Shown: piece after piece, positions 41,530-51,859 of the stretch | How positions within the stretch are numbered: the first letter of the stretch is position 1 | Layout of the letters: every line of letters begins with the position of its first letter | NCBI RefSeq assembly: GCF_026241895.1 | Contig: NZ_JAPJIV010000013.1 | Span: forward strand, 62,001-126,000 | DNA: 64,000 nucleotides | Origin: Pseudomonas sp. RIT-562 | Lineage (GTDB): Bacteria; Pseudomonadota; Gammaproteobacteria; Pseudomonadales; Pseudomonadaceae | Direction: 5' to 3' | Program-made: the position numbers and the translations under genes | Notes under the pieces: model-generated | The model's input: the letters and a program-made list of their open reading frames with translations, nothing else | Told to the model about the DNA's origin: nothing | Databases searched by the model: none

Positions 41530-42951
41530 TTACTGAGCCGAACGCACCGCACCTTGGGTTACGTTGGTCGGCTGCAACTTGAACACGTAGAACAATACCG
41601 TCAGCAGCACCAGGAAGGCCGGGCCGACATACAGCGCCACGCGGGTGTCCGGGAAGTAAGCCATGAGGCCGACCACCAGTACCAGGAACGCCAGCGCCAG
41701 GTAGGAGCTGACCGGGAACAGCCACATCTTGTATTTCAGCCCGGCACGTTCGCTGGCGCTCAGGCCTTTGCGGAATTTGAGCTGGGCCAGCAGGATCATC
41801 ACCCAGGTCCAGATCGCGCCGAAGGTGGCAATCGCGGTCACCCAGACGAATACCTTCTCAGGCACCAGATAGTTGAGCAACACGCCCAGCAGCAAGGCGC
41901 CGATCGACAGCAGCAACGCACGACGCGGTACGCCGTTGTTTGAGGTCTTGGCGAAACCGGCCGGGGCCTGGCCATTTTGCGCCAGGCTGTAGAGCATGCG
42001 GCCGGTGCTGAAGATGCCACCGTTGCAGGACGACAGCGCAGCAGTGATCACCACGAAGTTGATGATACCGGCGGCGGTCTTGATCCCCAGGCGCTCGAAG
42101 GTCATCACGAACGGGCTGCCCTGGGTACCAATTTCGTTCCACGGGTAGATCGACAGGATCACAAAGAGTGCGCCGACGTAGAACAGCAGGATGCGCCAGA
42201 ACACCGAGCCAATCGCATTAGGGATGGTCTTCTGCGGGTTTTTCGCTTCACCGGCGGTGAGGCCGATCATCTCGACACCGAGGTAGGCGAACATCACCAT
42301 CTGCAGGGACATCAACACGCCCTGCACGCCATTGGGCATGAAGCCACCGTGCGCCCAGAGATTGGAAATCCCCAACGCCACGCCGTCGTTGCCGAAGCCG
42401 AAGGCGATCACGCCGATACCGCCGATCACCATGGCAATGATGGTGACGATCTTGATCAGGGCGAACCAGAATTCGAATTCACCGAAGGCTTTCACGGCGA
42501 TCAGGTTGATCGAGCCCATGCTGATCAGGGCAGCCAGCGCCCAGATCCAGCGCGGCACATCGGGGAACCACACGCCCATGTACACCGCCACTGCGGTGAT
42601 TTCCGCAACGCAGGTCACCAGCCACAGGAACCAGTAGTTCCAGCCAGTGAGAAAGCCCGCCAATGGGCCAAGGTAGTCTTGCGCGTAGCGGCTGAAGGAA
42701 CCAGCGACCGGGTTATGCACGGCCATCTCGCCAAGAGCGCGCATGATCACCAGGATCGCCAGACCGCCGATGATGTAGGAAAGCATGATCGCCGGGCCAG
42801 CCATTTCGATGGCCTTGGCCGAACCTAGGAACAGACCGACGCCGATACAGGCACCGAGCGCCATCAAGCGAATATGCCGTTCGCCGAGTTCGCGTTTAAG
42901 CGGACCACCCGAAGGGGTCTCGCCGTGGGGCAGGTGATTGCCGACTGGCAT
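41530..42951 (-). CDS. Amino acid permease, AAT family (ProY-like)
   Basis: A 473-residue inner-membrane permease of the APC superfamily with about twelve spans. Family signatures GACIGVGLFLGSA, IIGGLAILVIMRALGEMAV and SLQMVMFAYLGVEMIGLTAGE are present. The sequence resembles E. coli ProY more than other AAT members I remember, but substrate choice (proline, histidine or others) is uncertain. Start 42951 (MPVGNHLPHG) is chosen: GAGG lies about ten bases upstream, and the 22-residue extension has no hydrophobic or conserved feature. A terminator follows. Confidence 0.88.
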   Translation of the reverse strand: MPVGNHLPHGETPSGGPLKRELGERHIRLMALGACIGVGLFLGSAKAIEMAGPAIMLSYIIGGLAILVIMRALGEMAVHNPVAGSFSRYAQDYLGPLAGFLTGWNYWFLWLVTCVAEITAVAVYMGVWFPDVPRWIWALAALISMGSINLIAVKAFGEFEFWFALIKIVTIIAMVIGGIGVIAFGFGNDGVALGISNLWAHGGFMPNGVQGVLMSLQMVMFAYLGVEMIGLTAGEAKNPQKTIPNAIGSVFWRILLFYVGALFVILSIYPWNEIGTQGSPFVMTFERLGIKTAAGIINFVVITAALSSCNGGIFSTGRMLYSLAQNGQAPAGFAKTSNNGVPRRALLLSIGALLLGVLLNYLVPEKVFVWVTAIATFGAIWTWVMILLAQLKFRKGLSASERAGLKYKMWLFPVSSYLALAFLVLVVGLMAYFPDTRVALYVGPAFLVLLTVLFYVFKLQPTNVTQGAVRSAQ

Positions 42952-43469
42952 GGGGGTACAACCTCGTCTTGTTATTGGATATGACCACCGAGTAGCCAAG
43001 CGCGGGCGGGTCGCCATCGCTTGCCTGAAACCGGACCTGCTTCGTGGGCAGAACCGTCTTGCAGGGCAAAACCTCCAAGATCAGCGGGGCGTGCAGTATA
43101 AAAAGCTTCTTACAGGGTTTTTCACTCTATAAACCACAACATTCAGCGAGAACTCTCGGGAAAAGCCCGGTTTGCGGAGGGGCATTACCTGGCTCTTGTA
43201 GGAATTGTCGCCGTTAAAACGGCGCGGATTATTGCACAACATTGGTGCATCGTCATCGCGACCCATCTACCGAACCGTGGGAGCAAAGCTTGCTCGCGAT
43301 TGGGTACTGACATTCAACGTCGATGGTGACTGATAAACCGTAATCGCGAGCAAGCTTTGCTCCCACGCTGCTACACGGATTCGGAAAATAGGCGACAACT
43401 GCCTCGACAATTTTTTCACCATCGCCAACCACCGACTAAGCTTCAGTCAAGTCCGATCAATCTGCGTGA
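42952..43469. other. 518-base intergenic region with a REPIN
   Basis: Divergent region between the permease and the PBP-like gene. It holds the REPIN at 43276-43367 and a small perfect palindrome near 43209-43224 (CGCCGTT/AACGGCG). No credible ORF or structured RNA was recognised. Promoters for both genes should lie here but no clear boxes were seen. Confidence 0.6.
43276..43367. repeat. REPIN, GTGGGAGCAAAGCTTGCTCGCGAT family
   Basis: Inverted arms (43276-43300 and 43343-43367), nearly perfect, around a 42-base spacer. Same sequence family as the compact element at 29526. Confidence 0.9.
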
Positions 43470-46400
43470 ATGGATCAGTCGACTATGGGCGCTTTATGGC
43501 AAACCGATTCGAGTAAAACCGTGGTCCAGACTGAAGCTGTGGATGAAGCGCCGTCACCTGAAAAACCCCGTCGCTCCAGGCACGGGTGGAAGGCTTTCTG
43601 GTTGTTGTTGCTGATTATCGCGATAGTCGTCGGTTTGGCTGCCGCCAAGGAAATGCGCACTTCAAAATTCCAGTCCCGCGAAGTCAGCAAGTTTGCCGCG
43701 ACCCTCGATTACCAGCTGCAACCGGGCCCAAGCGATTCAATCCACTACCCCGGTGCGGGCCCCTTCGACCTGCGATTGGGGTACAGCTCTCTGGGTGAGT
43801 TTCTGCCGCGCCTGATCAAGCGCGATTACGTGGTCAAATCGCAAACGCGCTTTTCCGAGGCGCTGATGGACTACACCGGCAAAGGGTTTTTCGTGCCTTA
43901 TGCGGAGAAAATCCAGGCGGGTCTGTCGATCACCGACTGCCGGGCAGAGCCGCTTTACCAGTACAAGTACCCGCAACAGTTGTACTCAAGCTTTGCTGCC
44001 ATACCGCCAGTGGTGGTGAGCAGCCTGCTGTTTATCGAAAACCGATTCCTGCTCGACCCGCGCCAGCCCCAGGCCAATCCAGCGGTGGATTGGCCGCGGT
44101 TCGGCATGGCCGCGTGGTCGCAAGTTGCCAAGTTGCTGCACATGCCCGGCCAGTCGGCGGGCGGCAGTACCCTGGCGACTCAGCTGGAGAAATATCGGCA
44201 TTCGCCCGACGGCCTGACAAGTTCCGGTGCCGAGAAAATCCGCCAGATGATTTCAGCCACCGTCCGCGCGTACCAGGCTGGGCCGGACACCTTGGTCGCC
44301 CGGCAAAATGTGGTGCGCGATTATCTCAACAGCGTGCCGCTGTCCGCCGTGCCCGGGCACGGCGAAGTGCACGGCATGGCGGAGGGTTTGCGCGTCTGGT
44401 ATGGCGCCGATTTCAACCAGGCCAATGAACGCCTGGCCAGCACGCAAACAGACCCCAAGAGCCTGGCAGAAAAAGGCCTGGCGCTGCGGGAAATGTTGTC
44501 GTTGATGATCGCTCAGCGTCGCCCCTCCCACTACCTGACCAAAGGCCGCGATGAACTGGCCAGCCTCACCGACAGCCACATCCGGTTGCTGGCGCAAAAC
44601 GGCGTGATCGACGCGCAGCTGTCGGCGGCGGCACTGGCCAGCAAGGTCACCTACCGTGACTGGGCCACGCAGCCCACCCTCCAGCCGATCGAAACCAACA
44701 AGGGCATCAGTGTCGCCCGCAGTCGCCTCGGCGGCCTGCTCAACCGTCCGCTGTACGATCTCGACCGGTTGGACCTGTCGGCCACCAGCACCCTGCAAGG
44801 CGACCTGCAAAACCAGGCCACCGAGTACCTCAAGCACCTGGCCGACCCGGTGTTCGCCACGCAAATCGGCTTGATGGGCGAGCGCCTGCTGACCCCGACC
44901 AGCACCGCCCAGGTCCGCTACAGCTTCACCCTGTTCGAACTGACCCCGGACGGCTCGCGGGTGCGGGTCCAGACCGACAGCACCGACCAGCCATTCGACA
45001 TCAACGAAGGCAGCAAGCTGGAACTGGGTTCAACCGCGAAGATGCGGGTGATGACTACTTACCTGCAAATCATCGCCGAGCTGCACGATAAATATGCCGC
45101 CATGACCGTCCCGGAGCTGAAGAAAGTCGAAGTGCCCGATCAGGATCGCCTGAGCCGCTGGGCCATCGACTACCTGGTCCAGAACAAAGACCGCAACTTG
45201 CAAACCATGCTCGGTGCCGCCCTTGACCGCAAATACTCCGCCAGCCCCGGCGAAGCCTTTTTCACCGGTGGCGGGTTGCACACCTTCAACAACTTCCGCA
45301 AGGAAGACAACGGGCGCCTGCCGACCCTGCGCGACGCTCTGCGCGAGTCGATCAACCTGCCATTTATTCGGCTGATGCGCGACCTGGTGCGCTACACCAC
45401 CTACTCCGGCCCGAACAACAGCGCTGAGTTGCTCAAGGACGACCGCGATCCCAGGCGCCAGGAATACCTGGCCGGTTTCGCCGATCGCGAAGGCACCTCG
45501 TTTCTGCTCAAATTCTGGAAAAAGTACAAGAACAAGGACACCCAGGCGCGGCTCGAAACCTTCCTCGACGGCATGCGGCCGACGCCAATCCGCATGGCCG
45601 CAGTGCATCGCTACCTGCTGCCGCAAGCCAGTCAGGAAAGCTTCAACACTTTCGTGCGCTCGCACCTCAAGGGCGCCAAGCTCACGGAGAAGCTGACCGA
45701 CGAGCGCCTTGAACGGCTGTATGAAAACTATCGGCCCGGTGCTTATGACCTGCCCGACCAGGGCTTCATCGCCAAGGTCCATCCCCTCGACCTGTGGCTG
45801 ATGGGTTATCTGCTGAACAACCCGGACGCCAAGTTCAGCCAGATCGTCAAGGCCAGCCAGTTCGAGCGCCAGGAAGTCTACAGCTGGCTGTTCAAGAGCC
45901 GGCACAAAGGCGCGCGCGACAGTCGTATCCGCACCATGCTGGAAATCGAGGCCTTCCTCGACATCCATCAACGCTGGCAGAAAGTCGGCTATCCATTCGA
46001 TCACCTGGTGCCCTCGCTGGCCACCGCGATCGGCAGCTCCGGCGACCGCCCGGCTGCCCTCGCCGAGTTGATCGGCACCATCCTCAACGATGGCGTGCGC
46101 ATGCCGACGCTGCGCATCGATAGCCTGCACTTCGCGGCGAATACGCCGTACGAGACCAAATTGATCAACGACCCGGACGTCGGCAAACGGGTGATGCCGT
46201 CGGAAGTGGCGACTGCAATGCGCGAAGCCTTGTCGCAAGTAGTCGACGCCGGTACCGCCAAACGGGTTTCCGGCAGTTTCACCCTGCCCGATGGCAAACC
46301 CCTGGCCATGGGCGGCAAGACCGGGACGGGGGATAACCGCATCGAAGCCATCGGCTCCGGCGGGCGAATTCTCAGTTCGAAGTCGATAAACCGCACGGCA

Positions 46401-46595
46401 ACCTTCGTGTTCTTCATCGGCGACAACCACTTCGGCACCCTGACCGCCTTTGTTCCGGGACGTACCGCCGAAGCCTTCAAATTCACTTCGGCGCTGCCGG
46501 TGCAGGTGCTCAAGGGCATGGCACCGATTCTGACGCCGTATCTGCAGCCGGGAAGTCACACCGGTTGTCTGCCGGTGGAGGTCGCACGCCGCTGA
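43470..46595 (+). CDS. Class A PBP-like protein (transglycosylase/transpeptidase), atypical
   Basis: A 1041-residue membrane-anchored protein. One transmembrane helix (about residues 41-60). The glycosyltransferase 51 region is divergent: E190-N-R-F replaces the usual E-D-x-x-F, and AGGSTLATQ is followed by VRDYLNS. The penicillin-binding domain has S521-T-A-K524, SINLP (S-x-N) and K950-T-G (GGKTGTGDN), so acyl-enzyme chemistry looks intact. It is longer than PBP1a/1b because of an insert of about 250 residues between SxN and KTG. Probably builds or modifies peptidoglycan in the periplasm; the GT activity is uncertain. Followed 138 bases later by the NEL-domain giant protein. Confidence 0.85.
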   Translation: MDQSTMGALWQTDSSKTVVQTEAVDEAPSPEKPRRSRHGWKAFWLLLLIIAIVVGLAAAKEMRTSKFQSREVSKFAATLDYQLQPGPSDSIHYPGAGPFDLRLGYSSLGEFLPRLIKRDYVVKSQTRFSEALMDYTGKGFFVPYAEKIQAGLSITDCRAEPLYQYKYPQQLYSSFAAIPPVVVSSLLFIENRFLLDPRQPQANPAVDWPRFGMAAWSQVAKLLHMPGQSAGGSTLATQLEKYRHSPDGLTSSGAEKIRQMISATVRAYQAGPDTLVARQNVVRDYLNSVPLSAVPGHGEVHGMAEGLRVWYGADFNQANERLASTQTDPKSLAEKGLALREMLSLMIAQRRPSHYLTKGRDELASLTDSHIRLLAQNGVIDAQLSAAALASKVTYRDWATQPTLQPIETNKGISVARSRLGGLLNRPLYDLDRLDLSATSTLQGDLQNQATEYLKHLADPVFATQIGLMGERLLTPTSTAQVRYSFTLFELTPDGSRVRVQTDSTDQPFDINEGSKLELGSTAKMRVMTTYLQIIAELHDKYAAMTVPELKKVEVPDQDRLSRWAIDYLVQNKDRNLQTMLGAALDRKYSASPGEAFFTGGGLHTFNNFRKEDNGRLPTLRDALRESINLPFIRLMRDLVRYTTYSGPNNSAELLKDDRDPRRQEYLAGFADREGTSFLLKFWKKYKNKDTQARLETFLDGMRPTPIRMAAVHRYLLPQASQESFNTFVRSHLKGAKLTEKLTDERLERLYENYRPGAYDLPDQGFIAKVHPLDLWLMGYLLNNPDAKFSQIVKASQFERQEVYSWLFKSRHKGARDSRIRTMLEIEAFLDIHQRWQKVGYPFDHLVPSLATAIGSSGDRPAALAELIGTILNDGVRMPTLRIDSLHFAANTPYETKLINDPDVGKRVMPSEVATAMREALSQVVDAGTAKRVSGSFTLPDGKPLAMGGKTGTGDNRIEAIGSGGRILSSKSINRTATFVFFIGDNHFGTLTAFVPGRTAEAFKFTSALPVQVLKGMAPILTPYLQPGSHTGCLPVEVARR

Positions 46596-46733
46596 TAAAC
46601 AGAATAAAAGAGGTGGTACTTAATTATTTTCGACATGAAAAATTCAAATGCTTTGTAAGCGCAACCCGCTCTTCAACAGTGAATATTCAGACTTTTACTT
46701 TGAGCCACGGAAGTTAGGCTAACGCTTCCAATA

Positions 46734-49700
46734 ATGCTCAAGGTTCATAAAACAATGTCTGAATTACAAGGACGTAAAACCACTCGCCAGGCCACGGATG
46801 CGCCCGACAACAAGGGGCGTCATTACGACCTCATCAAAAGCCGAATCAACCCGGTGTTTAAAAATGCCTCGCTGCGCAGCGTCCAGGAACTGGCCGCTGT
46901 AAAGATACGCCCCGCGCAGTGGGTAATGCCAACCTCACACTTCAATCATGACCTGCTACAAGCGGCCAACCTGCAACTCTGGTCAGCACACAGCGCCTTG
47001 GATCGAATGTTTGATGAGCTACAAGATATATATGCATTCGCCGAACCTTTGTTGAGCGCTGCCCTGAAAAAACAATACGATGTCGAGGATGATGTAAAGA
47101 CCACGTACCTGCATCTTTACCTGCCCAAGGACCGCCCTTGGTACACGCTTAATATCACCGGCGGCGTCACCACCCGAACCGTTTCGTTATTGGAGGCGGC
47201 CCTGCATAACTTTGCAACTTCCGAAACCTGCGAACCCGACTCCGACTTCATCAGCCAGCCCGATGAGCGAGGGTTGTTCGATATCAAGCCGATCAAACGC
47301 AAAATGTCCATCGCCCAGTTTCAGACCTTGTGTCGCGAACTGGACATCGGCGCCCGGTATACCCGGTACCTTGAAAGCAACCTTCTGCCGCGTGATGCGG
47401 TCGCCAAATCCGCGTTGCATCGCAAAGTCATCGACAACGAAAAAGCGGCATTCGTGGCTGCGGCACACCTGGCCTTCCTGACCAAAGACATCGATCGCAA
47501 TGCCCGAGACCTGGTACTGGCCATGCTAGACGGGCAGCATTACCTCACCCTCAAAGGCCATAAGGTGAAGTTCGCCGAGCTGTCGATCATGGACACCTCG
47601 CTGACCGGGATTGTGCTGATTGCGCCGGACCTGGAGAGCGCCCACAGGATCGAAGGGTTGATCGCTTACATCCCCGGTGACCCCGAGCATCCACTGAAAG
47701 AATATGCCTCGGTGACCGACTTTCTGAATGAGTTGACCCGCCAACTGCGAGAAGACGCCTTCATCGAATCGGCGCAGATGACCTACCGCCAGTTCTTCAG
47801 CCGGTTCGTCGATCAACAACAACGAGGACACTTTTTCGCTGGGCTCCAGGAACGTCTGTTCAAGGTGCAATGGCATCAGAAAGAGCCGCTGGATCAACGT
47901 CCGTCGTGGCGCGAAACCCCGGTGACCAACCCCAAGTTGCAATTCAGCGTTACACCATTAGCTGGCGATCTCTGGGAGCATCTCTTCCAGCAAAAGCTCA
48001 ACAAGATTCTCAATGACGGCCGACACATTGCCGTGTCCACCGCCGATACCGACAGCAACGCCCGTTGGGCCTGGTGGGATAACTTCAAGAAAATAGTCTC
48101 GGACATCTTCAACGTCGCGCTGATGGTCTTGACCCCCTTTGTTCCGGGACTCGGTGAATTGATGATGGTGTACACCGCTTATCAAATCGCCAACGATGTC
48201 ATCGAGTCGGTCGTGTATCTGGCCGAAGGCCTGTGGACCGAGGGCCTTGAACATGTGCTTGCCGTCGTCAACGATATCGCCCAACTGGCGGCGTTTGCTG
48301 CAGGTGTAAAAATTGGCAGCCTCGCTCGCCTGAAACTCTCGACGCTGATCGAGGGCATGAAACCGGTGGAGTTGCCCAACGGCCAGCAACGCCTGTGGCA
48401 CCCCGATCTCAAGCCCTACGAGCAGCCGAACCTGAAGTTACCGAGCGACTCGCGCCCCAATCAGCAGGGCCTGCACTCACACAAAGGTCAGGACATACTG
48501 TCGCTGGATAAAAAACATTACGCGGTGCAGCAAGATGCAAAAACGGGCAACTATCGCATCAAGCATCCACAACGCTCCGACGCCTATCTGCCCGAGTTGA
48601 AACATAATGATCGCGGCGCCTGGACTCATGAAGCCGAAAACCCGCGCAGTTGGGACAGCCCGACCCTGATGCGCCGCCTGGGCCATACCGTGGCGGACTT
48701 GAGTGACGCCGACCTTGAACAAGTGCGCGCGGTCAGCGGCACCGAAGACAATGCCCTGCGCAGAATGTACGTCGACAATGCGGCGCCGCCGCCGTTGCTG
48801 GACGACAGCCTGAACCGCTTCAAGCTGTTCAAGGAAGCCCAACAAGCGGGCGAGCTGATTCGTACTGGCCAGGCCCTTCCCCCCTCCTCTTACTGGTTCG
48901 AACCGCTTCCCACCTATCTGGAAGGATGGCCCGCCGACAAGGCATTGAAGGTGTATGAAAGCGCCAGTAAGACCGGGCGTTTTCGCCACTATGGAAACCC
49001 GCAAGCGAGCGCTGAGCAAACCCTGTCCACCGACCTTTCCCATGTCATGAGCGCAGAATGGCCGCAGAGCATCGCCGACTTCCTTGACGACGAAGAACTC
49101 ACGACCCTGCTCGGTCGACAGATGCCCCAAGGCGAACAAGTGCAGGAACTGCGCAACAGGCTGGGCGACGAAGCGGACAAGCTGAAGACGGACATCTTCA
49201 ACCAGCAATATCAGGCGGGTGAAACTTCAGGAAACTCACGAGTCCGTCAGGTCCGTGACACCTTCCCCGAACTGCCGTCCCGTGCTGCGCAAACACTGTT
49301 GGGCCACGCCAGTGCCGCCGAACTCGAACGCATGACCCAAGAACAACGCCTGCCTTTGCGCTTGAAAAATCAGGCTCGGGAATGGGCGTTCGAGGCGCGA
49401 ACCAGCCATGCTTACGAAGGGTTCTATGATGACGCAATGCTCAATGCCGATACCGAACGCCTGGCCCTGAATACGCTCAGGATATACACCGATGCGTTCA
49501 ACGATCTACGTGTTGACGTCCGAGAGGGCACCCTTGACGGCCCTCTGCGTTGCAGCGTTGGCGAAGCAGACGCCGGGACCGTTCGCACACTGGTCAGGGA
49601 TGAGTTCGCGCAATACGAGGTTCACGGCGACCAAAACGCCCGTGAAGCGCAAGGATTCTTTCAGGCGATCTTGCAAACGCTGCCCGCAGAAAAGCTCAAG

Positions 49701-51815
49701 GCGCTGGGTTACCGCACGGGTGAGGGGCGCAAACTCAAGCAATGGATCATGGAAAAAACCGCCCCCCCCGCCGAGCGTCGAACCGTCCTGGCAGAACCGC
49801 CCATCCGCCTGATTGCCGACCCCGACACCGCGCTGCTGTTGCGCGGCCCTGCGCTTTCGATCAGGGCCAGAACCCTGGAAGAAAGAACCAGTGAGCTGTA
49901 TCCCCACTTGAACGAACGAGAAATCAGTACCTTTGTTCGCTCCCTGGGTACGGAAAACGAAGCGCTGCTGACACTCCGTCGACTGGACCGTGAACTGGAC
50001 GCACTTCAGGTGATCCTCAATAAATGGCGCTACCAGCAACCTGATGCCTGGGGGCCGGGCGCCAACAGTTTCAGAGACAAAGGTGGCCTGCACATTGCCG
50101 AACGGCTCGTGGAATGTTTCCAAAGAAAACCGACCGTCTTCGGCGAGCGCAGTACCACCCTTGAAGGAGGGTATGCGCTTGATTTGTCATCGGAGTTGGC
50201 TCGATATGACATTGAATACTGGTGGATAAAGCTGCCTGAACTCAAACCCTTTATCGATCAGGTCACCACCTTGAATCTGGACCGCATGAGCTACTCCGCA
50301 CCTAGCGACAGAATGCTGAAAGACTTCCCCCATCTTCGCCAACTGAGTGCGAGGGATTGCGGCCTGACTGAGCTACCGAAAAGCATTGGCAAGATGCATT
50401 TCCTGCGAACACTGCGCCTGGTAGACAACGTGATCGAGCTGAACTCGTCCAGTGTCGAACTCTTGAGGAACCTGACCCATCTGGAAACGCTCAGGCTCGA
50501 TGACAACCCGTCGTTGGGGATGCTGCCGAATGTGGAGCGTATGCCTAAATTGAGAGTTCTGAGTTTGAGCAACACCGGAGCAACCACCTGGCCTGAAGGG
50601 CTCTTCAAAAAGCGTCGACCACGTGGCTTTTTCCTGGACCTGCAGCAAAACCCCCTCAACGAGCTACCGACAGTCGTTCGGGGCTCAGATGACGCCTTTA
50701 TCGTGGCGCGAACCCGTCTCTTCGAAAGGGACCTTTCGGTGAAAAACCGGATCGTTTACGAAGACTACAGAAAGTCTGTGGGTATAAAACCCACACAGCT
50801 CTATACCGACGCCGCCGATAATGCGATTGCCCGGTGGCCGATGGACGACGACTCCCAATGGTGGAGTCCTGAGGCATCCGGGCTGGGAACCTACAGAGAA
50901 GAAGCGTGGCATGACCTGATGATGGAGCCCGAGTCCAAAGGCTTCTTCCAACTGATCCAGAAACAGACCCTCTCGGCCGACTACACCGCAGGCGGTGAAG
51001 CAAAAAAACAGCTCAGCAAGCGGGTGTGGCGAATGATCGAGGCAATCGACCTGGACAGCGAGCTGCGCAAGGACTTGTTCGAAATGGCCACTTCACCCAC
51101 CACCTGCGCCGACGCGGGGGCGCAGGTGTTCAATCACATGGGGATCAAGGTGATTGCGCGCGAAGCGTATGCCTTGTCGACCTCCAACAAGATCCTTGAG
51201 AACAAACTGGTAACTTTGGCCAAAGGCGCTGCACGTCTGGCGCGGGTCGATGATATCGCGCGGGCTGACTACCAAAGCCGACCGAATGAACCTGAAGAGG
51301 TCGAAGTCTACCTCGCCTACGAAACCGGCCTGGCACAACGCCTCGGTTTACCGTGGCAATCCGAACAAATGCTTTTTCGCCTCACGGCCGGGGTGAGCAA
51401 CCGGGCCATCGATGAAGCCTATGACACGGTCATCTCGATGGAGGCCGGTGACGGTTTGATCAACGACATGATCGAACAACCGTTCTGGGAGAAATACTTG
51501 CGCGACACTTTTCCCAATGAGTTTGCGCGCAATGCCCGGCTGTTTGACCGCAAGGCCAACGTGCTCGATGAGTTACGTGAAGCTCAACGCGCCTGGGTGG
51601 GCTCAAAGGGCTTGGTCATTCAACAAAGGCGAGTGCTCAAACAGAGGCTGCAAGACCTCGCCCGCCAACTCAACGTCGCGGAAAGTGTGGTGGTTACCGA
51701 AGAAGAAATGACGGAAGAGGTCTATGAGGGTTTGCTGAACGACATCGGTTACGAACGCAAAGAACTGAACCGAGTGTTGACCCGTGAAGCGCTGCAAAGG
51801 GCCGAAAACAATTGA
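46734..51815 (+). CDS. Giant LRR protein with NEL-type E3 ubiquitin ligase C-terminus
   Basis: A 1693-residue protein. The N-terminal part (about 20-420) resembles the DUF6543/dermonecrotic-toxin domain. A hydrophobic stretch (about 450-505) follows, then a beta-rich segment (HYAVQQDAKTGNYRIKHPQ). Leucine-rich repeats lie at about 1180-1310 (LTELPKSIG, LETLRLDDN, LRVLSLSNTG). The C-terminus (about 1410-1690) fits a NEL ligase, with candidate catalytic Cys1458 in the C-x-D motif TTCADAG. NEL enzymes of IpaH/SspH type ubiquitinate host proteins, so this is probably a secreted effector. The start is uncertain: ATG 46734 has no RBS, and ATG 46755 has AAGG 11 bases away. No secretion or chaperone gene is adjacent. 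Confidence 0.82.
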   Translation: MLKVHKTMSELQGRKTTRQATDAPDNKGRHYDLIKSRINPVFKNASLRSVQELAAVKIRPAQWVMPTSHFNHDLLQAANLQLWSAHSALDRMFDELQDIYAFAEPLLSAALKKQYDVEDDVKTTYLHLYLPKDRPWYTLNITGGVTTRTVSLLEAALHNFATSETCEPDSDFISQPDERGLFDIKPIKRKMSIAQFQTLCRELDIGARYTRYLESNLLPRDAVAKSALHRKVIDNEKAAFVAAAHLAFLTKDIDRNARDLVLAMLDGQHYLTLKGHKVKFAELSIMDTSLTGIVLIAPDLESAHRIEGLIAYIPGDPEHPLKEYASVTDFLNELTRQLREDAFIESAQMTYRQFFSRFVDQQQRGHFFAGLQERLFKVQWHQKEPLDQRPSWRETPVTNPKLQFSVTPLAGDLWEHLFQQKLNKILNDGRHIAVSTADTDSNARWAWWDNFKKIVSDIFNVALMVLTPFVPGLGELMMVYTAYQIANDVIESVVYLAEGLWTEGLEHVLAVVNDIAQLAAFAAGVKIGSLARLKLSTLIEGMKPVELPNGQQRLWHPDLKPYEQPNLKLPSDSRPNQQGLHSHKGQDILSLDKKHYAVQQDAKTGNYRIKHPQRSDAYLPELKHNDRGAWTHEAENPRSWDSPTLMRRLGHTVADLSDADLEQVRAVSGTEDNALRRMYVDNAAPPPLLDDSLNRFKLFKEAQQAGELIRTGQALPPSSYWFEPLPTYLEGWPADKALKVYESASKTGRFRHYGNPQASAEQTLSTDLSHVMSAEWPQSIADFLDDEELTTLLGRQMPQGEQVQELRNRLGDEADKLKTDIFNQQYQAGETSGNSRVRQVRDTFPELPSRAAQTLLGHASAAELERMTQEQRLPLRLKNQAREWAFEARTSHAYEGFYDDAMLNADTERLALNTLRIYTDAFNDLRVDVREGTLDGPLRCSVGEADAGTVRTLVRDEFAQYEVHGDQNAREAQGFFQAILQTLPAEKLKALGYRTGEGRKLKQWIMEKTAPPAERRTVLAEPPIRLIADPDTALLLRGPALSIRARTLEERTSELYPHLNEREISTFVRSLGTENEALLTLRRLDRELDALQVILNKWRYQQPDAWGPGANSFRDKGGLHIAERLVECFQRKPTVFGERSTTLEGGYALDLSSELARYDIEYWWIKLPELKPFIDQVTTLNLDRMSYSAPSDRMLKDFPHLRQLSARDCGLTELPKSIGKMHFLRTLRLVDNVIELNSSSVELLRNLTHLETLRLDDNPSLGMLPNVERMPKLRVLSLSNTGATTWPEGLFKKRRPRGFFLDLQQNPLNELPTVVRGSDDAFIVARTRLFERDLSVKNRIVYEDYRKSVGIKPTQLYTDAADNAIARWPMDDDSQWWSPEASGLGTYREEAWHDLMMEPESKGFFQLIQKQTLSADYTAGGEAKKQLSKRVWRMIEAIDLDSELRKDLFEMATSPTTCADAGAQVFNHMGIKVIAREAYALSTSNKILENKLVTLAKGAARLARVDDIARADYQSRPNEPEEVEVYLAYETGLAQRLGLPWQSEQMLFRLTAGVSNRAIDEAYDTVISMEAGDGLINDMIEQPFWEKYLRDTFPNEFARNARLFDRKANVLDELREAQRAWVGSKGLVIQQRRVLKQRLQDLARQLNVAESVVVTEEEMTEEVYEGLLNDIGYERKELNRVLTREALQRAENN

Positions 51816-51821
51816 TTCACA

Positions 51822-51853
51822 GTCCCCTGAAGGTCTGGAGACCTTCAGGGGAC
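51822..51853. terminator. Perfect hairpin between convergent NEL gene and pilus operon
   Basis: A 14-base perfect stem (GTCCCCTGAAGGTC/GACCTTCAGGGGAC) with a TGGA loop in the 44-base gap. No T run on either side, so it may act as a stabiliser or a weak bidirectional terminator. Confidence 0.75.
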
Positions 51854-51859
51854 ATGCAC

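Noticed and set aside
46707..46727. Small inverted repeat GGAAGTTAG...CTTCC before the NEL giant gene
   Set aside because: Loop too small and stem interrupted; no convincing regulatory role.
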